Of a DNA stretch of 31,924 nt, positions 29,074 through 31,924 are shown in pieces; position 1 is the stretch's first letter, and every line of letters starts with the position of its first letter. Source of the stretch: a virus. The notes below the pieces were generated by a model. It was not told the origin of the DNA. It searched no databases and saw only the letters and a list, made by a program, of their open reading frames with translations. The stretch lies in IMG/VR virus record IMGVR_UViG_3300028025_000017, positions 1 through 31,924 of that record; one strand, 5' to 3'. Made by a program: the position numbers and the translations under genes.

Positions 29074-30372
29074 CTACGCCCACGAATAGCTGCCGTAATT
29101 CGGGAACAACTCGAAATACATGCGCATCATAATAGCATCTGCATAGTCTGGTGACTTGCCATGCATCCGGGCTATTTCATCTTTGGAGATAACTGCGAGT
29201 TTTCCATCTGCTTCAGGTTGCCTTCTACGTATCATGTCCAGTTCCTGCACTATCACATCTCTGAATTGATTCACTTTGAAGATTACTTTGTTCTGCTCTA
29301 TCAATTCGGCAAGCTTAAAATAGCATTCTGCTTTTTGATTGGTAAACTTATCTGCTTGCTTAGCACGCCCACCATTAAGGAAGCCCCTGCAACGTAGCGC
29401 ATCGACCGCACCTCCTCCTACCCCATCTTCATCGCAGATTACATTACTTAATTTGATGCCATGCCTATCACATAGCTGGCGTATGGTAGTGACTACTGTT
29501 GTGATTGGTTGCTTTCGTAGTTCATGAATCTCGATTAGGTGCAATCCATGCCATACGCAAATAACACTACGGTCTTTTCCTAATCGCGCAATATCCGCAC
29601 TAATATACTTTTCACCTTTGGCTTCTTCTTCCCGGAAGCAGCGCACCAGGTCATCGTATTGGTATAGGTTGTCCACACTTTCATCGTATTCCCAATCTCC
29701 ATGCAACAGCCTTCGCCTATCTATTTCGGGCAAACGTTCCAATGTTTCGATGTAGCTTTCAGGTAGGTGTGGGTTATCGGTTGGCAGCGATGGAATGAAT
29801 GCAAGGTGCTGTGCTAAACTATCTGCTTTGTGTGGTGCGTAGAACTCATTATAGAGCCAACCTTTCGAAGGATTACATGTAAGCAGCATCTTTGGTGGCA
29901 AATCAAATTCGCGCAGCTTAAAACGAATGCGTGACTGTAATATATCAATGGCTCGTTTGCTCACCTGCGCAGCTTCATCCACATACGCATCTGTCAATTC
30001 CAAACCACCTAATGAGTGAAATTCAGGATCACTTGGATAGGCAAATAAATCCTTTAAGATTATTTCGCTGCCATTGGCAAAAGTGATAACGTGTGTTTGA
30101 TTGTTGATTGTGTAGTGCTCGTTAGGTGCAAGCCCTAACATGTGCGCGACTTCGAAAAACGTTTTTAGTGTGGTCTTCTTTAGCGTATCAAGTTTACTTC
30201 TACCTATCAATCCACGAGTACCAGGATACTTGAACCTGCGGCTTATTTGCCATGCACAACCAATGAAAGATTTTGAGCCACCTGCAGCACCACCGAAAAG
30301 CACCACACGTGCCGGGTGTGAGTTGCCCAGCACGCGCAATGCTTCCTTTTGTTTAGGCAGGTATTCAATCAT
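29074..30372 (-). CDS. Terminase large subunit
   Basis: Starting at the ATG at 30372, which overlaps the upstream stop (ATGA), the protein has 432 residues. ATPase motifs: Walker A GGAAGGSKS (27-35), Walker B TDAYVDEA with Asp132-Glu133, and motif III LLTCNPS. Nuclease motifs: ISADIARLGKDRS, NVICDEDGVGGGAVDAL and SPDYADAIMMRMY, giving the acidic triad of the RNase H-like fold. It cuts concatemers and pumps DNA through the portal. A start 39 nt further up is possible but would overlap the membrane gene. Unusually it is in the leftward arm, away from small terminase and portal. Confidence 0.92.
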   Translation of the reverse strand: MIEYLPKQKEALRVLGNSHPARVVLFGGAAGGSKSFIGCAWQISRRFKYPGTRGLIGRSKLDTLKKTTLKTFFEVAHMLGLAPNEHYTINNQTHVITFANGSEIILKDLFAYPSDPEFHSLGGLELTDAYVDEAAQVSKRAIDILQSRIRFKLREFDLPPKMLLTCNPSKGWLYNEFYAPHKADSLAQHLAFIPSLPTDNPHLPESYIETLERLPEIDRRRLLHGDWEYDESVDNLYQYDDLVRCFREEEAKGEKYISADIARLGKDRSVICVWHGLHLIEIHELRKQPITTVVTTIRQLCDRHGIKLSNVICDEDGVGGGAVDALRCRGFLNGGRAKQADKFTNQKAECYFKLAELIEQNKVIFKVNQFRDVIVQELDMIRRRQPEADGKLAVISKDEIARMHGKSPDYADAIMMRMYFELFPNYGSYSWA

Positions 30373-30605
30373 GTAAATAATCCGATGTACATTCCAACCA
30401 ATCCACCGCATAGCGTGGCTATCATGTCCAGCGTGCTAAATGATTTTTCCTTCAGTACAGAATCATATAGTTCTTTACCAGCTGCAAACGCGAACACCAC
30501 GATCATTGAGAATGGTGCGCTGAATATCGAAGCAGCAGCAGCGTAGATAGCAACACCATACAGCGCATGGTTTGCCTTGTCTTGTGGTAGGTTAGGCAGG
30601 TTCAT
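30369..30605 (-). CDS. Small membrane protein, VanZ/YfiM-like pattern
   Basis: The 78-residue protein has NLPQDKANHALYGVAIYAAA, then AAGKELYDSVLKEKSFSTLD, then MIATLCGGLVGMYIGLF. The DK-x2-H near the start, GKE-x-D in the middle and D-x2-A-x2-GG at the end make a pattern seen in small phage membrane proteins and YfiM-like lipoproteins. Two or three hydrophobic segments are visible. It overlaps the terminase start, so it is coupled to it. A role in lysis or DNA packaging at the membrane is possible but not shown. Confidence 0.6.
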   Translation of the reverse strand: MNLPNLPQDKANHALYGVAIYAAAASIFSAPFSMIVVFAFAAGKELYDSVLKEKSFSTLDMIATLCGGLVGMYIGLFT

Positions 30606-30835
30606 TAGAATGGGAGGTCACCTGATGGTTCGTCTTGTGGTTCGTCACGTTTCACGAGTGGCTCACTCATCTTACCTGAAAAGAACTTACCATTCTTTCC
30701 TTCTTTAACCCATGCAGCTAATCGCATCTTCTTTCCACTGACCATGATTTCGCCTGTGTACTGTGGACCGTTGTTAGCCACATTGTTGTTCTTGAAAAGG
30801 GTGAACTGCCCTTCTTGCATTTGATAGTTACTCAT
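30605..30835 (-). CDS. Small SSB-like protein with an acidic C-terminal tip
   Basis: The 76-residue protein has beta strands (EGQFTLFKNNNVANNGPQYT, EIMVSGKKMRLAAWVKEGKN, GKFFSGKMSEP) that could form a small OB-like barrel, and it ends EPSGDLPF. A disordered acidic tail ending in D-x-PF is the signature by which bacterial single-strand-binding proteins recruit repair and replication partners. It may thus be a minimal phage SSB or an SSB mimic. No other SSB is visible in the genome. It is too short for a classical SSB, so the call is tentative. Confidence 0.55.
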   Translation of the reverse strand: MSNYQMQEGQFTLFKNNNVANNGPQYTGEIMVSGKKMRLAAWVKEGKNGKFFSGKMSEPLVKRDEPQDEPSGDLPF

Positions 30836-30839
30836 TGTA

Positions 30840-31022
30840 TTAATTGTTGATTATTGCGATGTCGTCAATCATTAGACTAATTGTTGTCTTTCCGTTAAAG
30901 TCAATTGTTTCTATTACTTCAAAAGATTCGTGGTCAATGCTATGCCCATTGATGAAACCAATGTACACTTCTACATCATCCGGATACTGCGCAAGCTTAT
31001 CCCACAATTCACCTATTGTCAT
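30840..31022 (-). CDS. Hypothetical small early protein (TIGEL..KL..YPDD motif)
   Basis: The 60-residue acidic protein opens MTIGELWDKLAQYPDDVEVY, a pattern shared by many tiny phage proteins of unknown function (helix, then D-x-x-V strand), and continues with a second strand pair (FEVIETIDFNGKTTISLMID). It overlaps the upstream gene by 4 nt. Function unknown. Confidence 0.6.
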   Translation of the reverse strand: MTIGELWDKLAQYPDDVEVYIGFINGHSIDHESFEVIETIDFNGKTTISLMIDDIAIINN

Positions 31023-31180
31023 AGTTTATATTCTTCTTTGTCAGTTAGCAAATGTAACTCCTCAAAGATAAGGCGCATTGTTAGATTATCTGTCATTGCA
31101 GGGCGCATGCTTCGCTTTGCTGTTAGCACGAATAGTTTGCGCAGCAGGTCGGTTTCTTTTTGCTTATCGTATTGCTTCAT
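31019..31180 (-). CDS. 53-residue helical miniprotein with a strong Shine-Dalgarno site
   Basis: From ATG 31180 to TGA 31021-31019 the frame encodes MKQYDKQKETDLLRKLFVLT followed by AKRSMRPAMTDNLTMRLIFE. It is basic and helical. AAAGGAGGTGA ends three bases before the ATG, and start and stop overlap the neighbours (ATGA on both sides). These signals make it a firm gene despite its size. No family is recognised. Confidence 0.7.
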   Translation of the reverse strand: MKQYDKQKETDLLRKLFVLTAKRSMRPAMTDNLTMRLIFEELHLLTDKEEYKL

Positions 31181-31431
31181 TTGTCACCTCCTTTCTTAAA
31201 ATTTACATAGTCAAACCCATCATGATAATTTCCTGCAACAGCATAATACTGATTACACTCAAGACATTTCCAATGAGTTGTAGTAGTGTTTTTATCGGGA
31301 TTAGTATTTACACCATTTTCATCATATACAGGAGGATAATACATTAATGTTCGAGTACTTATTCCTTCTGATCTATGTGTAGGTTTTTCACAATAAGGGC
31401 ATAGTGGTATTCCATTTGTTTCTTGTTTCAT
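31177..31431 (-). CDS. Zinc-ribbon protein
   Basis: The 84-residue protein has two Cys pairs, PLCPYC (11, 14) and WKCLEC (56, 59), a zinc-ribbon pattern with a 41-residue insert between the knuckles. The C-terminus GYNYHDG-like segment (NYHDGFDYVNFKKGGDK) ends in codons that also form the Shine-Dalgarno site of the next gene. It may bind nucleic acid or a protein of the host. Not assigned to a named family. Confidence 0.65.
   Translation of the reverse strand: MKQETNGIPLCPYCEKPTHRSEGISTRTLMYYPPVYDENGVNTNPDKNTTTTHWKCLECNQYYAVAGNYHDGFDYVNFKKGGDK
31184..31194 (-). promoter_or_regulatory. Strong Shine-Dalgarno site for the 31019-31180 gene
   Basis: AAAGGAGGTGA on the minus strand is fully complementary to the 16S 3' end and is placed three bases from the ATG at 31180. 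Most genes here lack such a site, as usual in Bacteroidota. Confidence 0.7.
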
Positions 31432-31658
31432 TGCTCACCTCCTTTGTATGTTCTGTTATAGTAGCTTATTTCCGCTCCATCATAATTATCACCATCGTGG
31501 TCATACCCTTCACAGAATGCTTTAATTATCTGCTCCTTCTCCATTGCTAAGGCTTTTTCCAAAATATCATTAAAAATAATTTGTGTTTCGTTATCTTTTC
31601 CAAATGTCAAAACATCCAAAAGCCTAAACATATATTCAACTGCAGTTTCTTTTTTCAT
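31428..31658 (-). CDS. Hypothetical small early protein (AFCEGYDHDG motif)
   Basis: The likely start is the ATG at 31658, two bases after the TGA of the join-crossing gene, giving 76 residues: MKKETAVEYMFRLLDVLTFG, KEQIIKAFCEGYDHDG, YYNRTYKGGEQ. A longer frame upstream reads through that gene in a different phase and is not likely coding. A helix followed by GYDHDG-x(n)-YYN-x-TY is a pattern I recall from many short proteins of Bacteroidota phages. The last codons (KGGEQ) form the Shine-Dalgarno site of the next gene. Function unknown. Confidence 0.68.
   Translation of the reverse strand: MKKETAVEYMFRLLDVLTFGKDNETQIIFNDILEKALAMEKEQIIKAFCEGYDHDGDNYDGAEISYYNRTYKGGEQ
31435..31445 (-). promoter_or_regulatory. 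Strong Shine-Dalgarno site for the zinc-ribbon gene
   Basis: AAAGGAGGTGA lies three bases from the ATG at 31431 and is identical in sequence and spacing to the site at 31184-31194. It is encoded within the Gly-Gly-Glu end of the upstream gene. Confidence 0.7.
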
Positions 31659-31675
31659 ATCAGTGTTCATTTTGC
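31650..31675. repeat. 26-bp gene-junction repeat, copy 2
   Basis: Matches 121-146 at 24 of 26 positions and covers the stop of the join-crossing gene and the start of the 31428-31658 gene. On the circle the two copies flank the whole join-crossing gene, so recombination between them would delete or insert it. Confidence 0.6.
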
Positions 31676-31924
31676 TGATCAATGATGTTTTGTTGCCTTC
31701 TGTAATAATACTGTTTTGCTTCCTCAATCCACTCTTCCTCTGTCCAATGCCTACTGTAATATCCACCGCCAGGTGTATCAGGCCAGGCATTCTGTCTTAC
31801 TTGTAGTCTATCTACTCCATTAACCAAACACGTATAGTACTTTGTTGTTTTGCGTTCGCCATCGTCAGTTATAGTTTCTGATGTGTTCGGACTTATATAA
31901 ACTTCTGTAATTATTGGTTCTTTC
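31660..31924 (-). CDS. Small hypothetical protein crossing the join (all but the first two bases of its start codon)
   Basis: This holds the same gene as 1-129, here nearly whole: the frame reaches the window end at the G of its ATG and stops at TGA 31662-31660. The complete protein has 88 residues; its C-terminal part includes AWPDTPGGGYYSRHWTEEEW and ends QQNEH. No known family. The gene is present twice in part only because the window repeats its first 127 bases. Confidence 0.7.
   Translation of the reverse strand, partial: KEPIITEVYISPNTSETITDDGERKTTKYYTCLVNGVDRLQVRQNAWPDTPGGGYYSRHWTEEEWIEEAKQYYYRRQQNIIDQQNEH
31798..31924. repeat. Terminal direct repeat, right copy
   Basis: Identical to 1-127. 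See the left copy; the unique genome length is 31,797 bp. Confidence 0.93.

Noticed and set aside
31428-31790. 120-residue version of the 31428 gene starting at 31790
   Set aside because: The upstream part runs out of phase through the better-supported join-crossing gene, and a good start is present at 31658 right after that gene's stop.
1-31924. Integrase, attachment sites, tRNA genes, CRISPR arrays, insertion sequences
   Set aside because: None were seen on reading both strands. No tRNA cloverleaf, no regularly spaced repeats and no transposase or recombinase motif.

Overview
This window reads as one complete circular (or circularly permuted) genome of a small tailed phage of Bacteroidota. 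Bases 1-127 are repeated exactly at 31798-31924, so the unique unit is 31,797 bp and one short gene runs across the join. The host call rests on three leftward promoters of the Bacteroidota type (TTG, 19 bp, TAnnTTTG) at 1584-1613, 4639-4668 and 28935-28964, on A/T-rich leaders without Shine-Dalgarno sites in front of most late genes, and on structural protein families I know from phages of this phylum. I see no integrase, tRNA, rRNA, CRISPR, DNA polymerase, helicase or primase. The phage probably borrows the host replisome and shows no sign of integrating.

Layout on the circle: a divergent control region at about 4607-4820 separates two arms. The leftward arm (4606 down to 1, then 31797 down to 26016) holds about 25 mostly small, tightly overlapping genes: a Cro-like regulator, a VRR-NUC nuclease, a membrane-anchored winged-helix protein, a ParB-like protein, a replisome-organiser pair, a string of small genes, an SSB-like protein, the large terminase, and then, under its own promoter, a Rad52-like annealing protein, a lambda-Exo-like nuclease and more small genes. 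The rightward arm (about 4722 to 25989) starts with a sigma-like regulator and the small terminase. It then carries tail genes (chaperone with a frameshift, fibre, connector, two large tail proteins, tape measure), head genes (protease, scaffold, major capsid protein), tail tube, portal and adaptor, lysis genes (holin-like protein, secreted CHAP endolysin, nested spanin-like pair) and two metalloenzymes.

The leftward genes look early (DNA replication, recombination, regulation) and the rightward ones late. The large terminase lies in the leftward arm, about 8 kb from the small terminase on the circle and on the other strand. Tail genes come before head genes, the reverse of the usual siphovirus order.

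The points most worth a second look are: (1) a 5' leader at 1489-1579 with two interleaved inverted repeats (pseudoknot order) in front of the replisome organiser, plus iteron-like repeats inside that gene; (2) an A11 tract at the border between the portal core and a fused C-terminal domain, where slippage either way stops translation at once; (3) a -1 frameshift extension of the tail chaperone after a T9 tract; (4) a tail-terminator-like domain fused to a fibre; (5) a 19-bp operator-like element shared by two leftward promoters; (6) a small ribbon-helix-helix gene hidden on the opposite strand between protease and scaffold; (7) a late regulator whose conserved-looking N-terminus lacks an ATG. 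All family calls were made by eye from sequence motifs; no searches were run.
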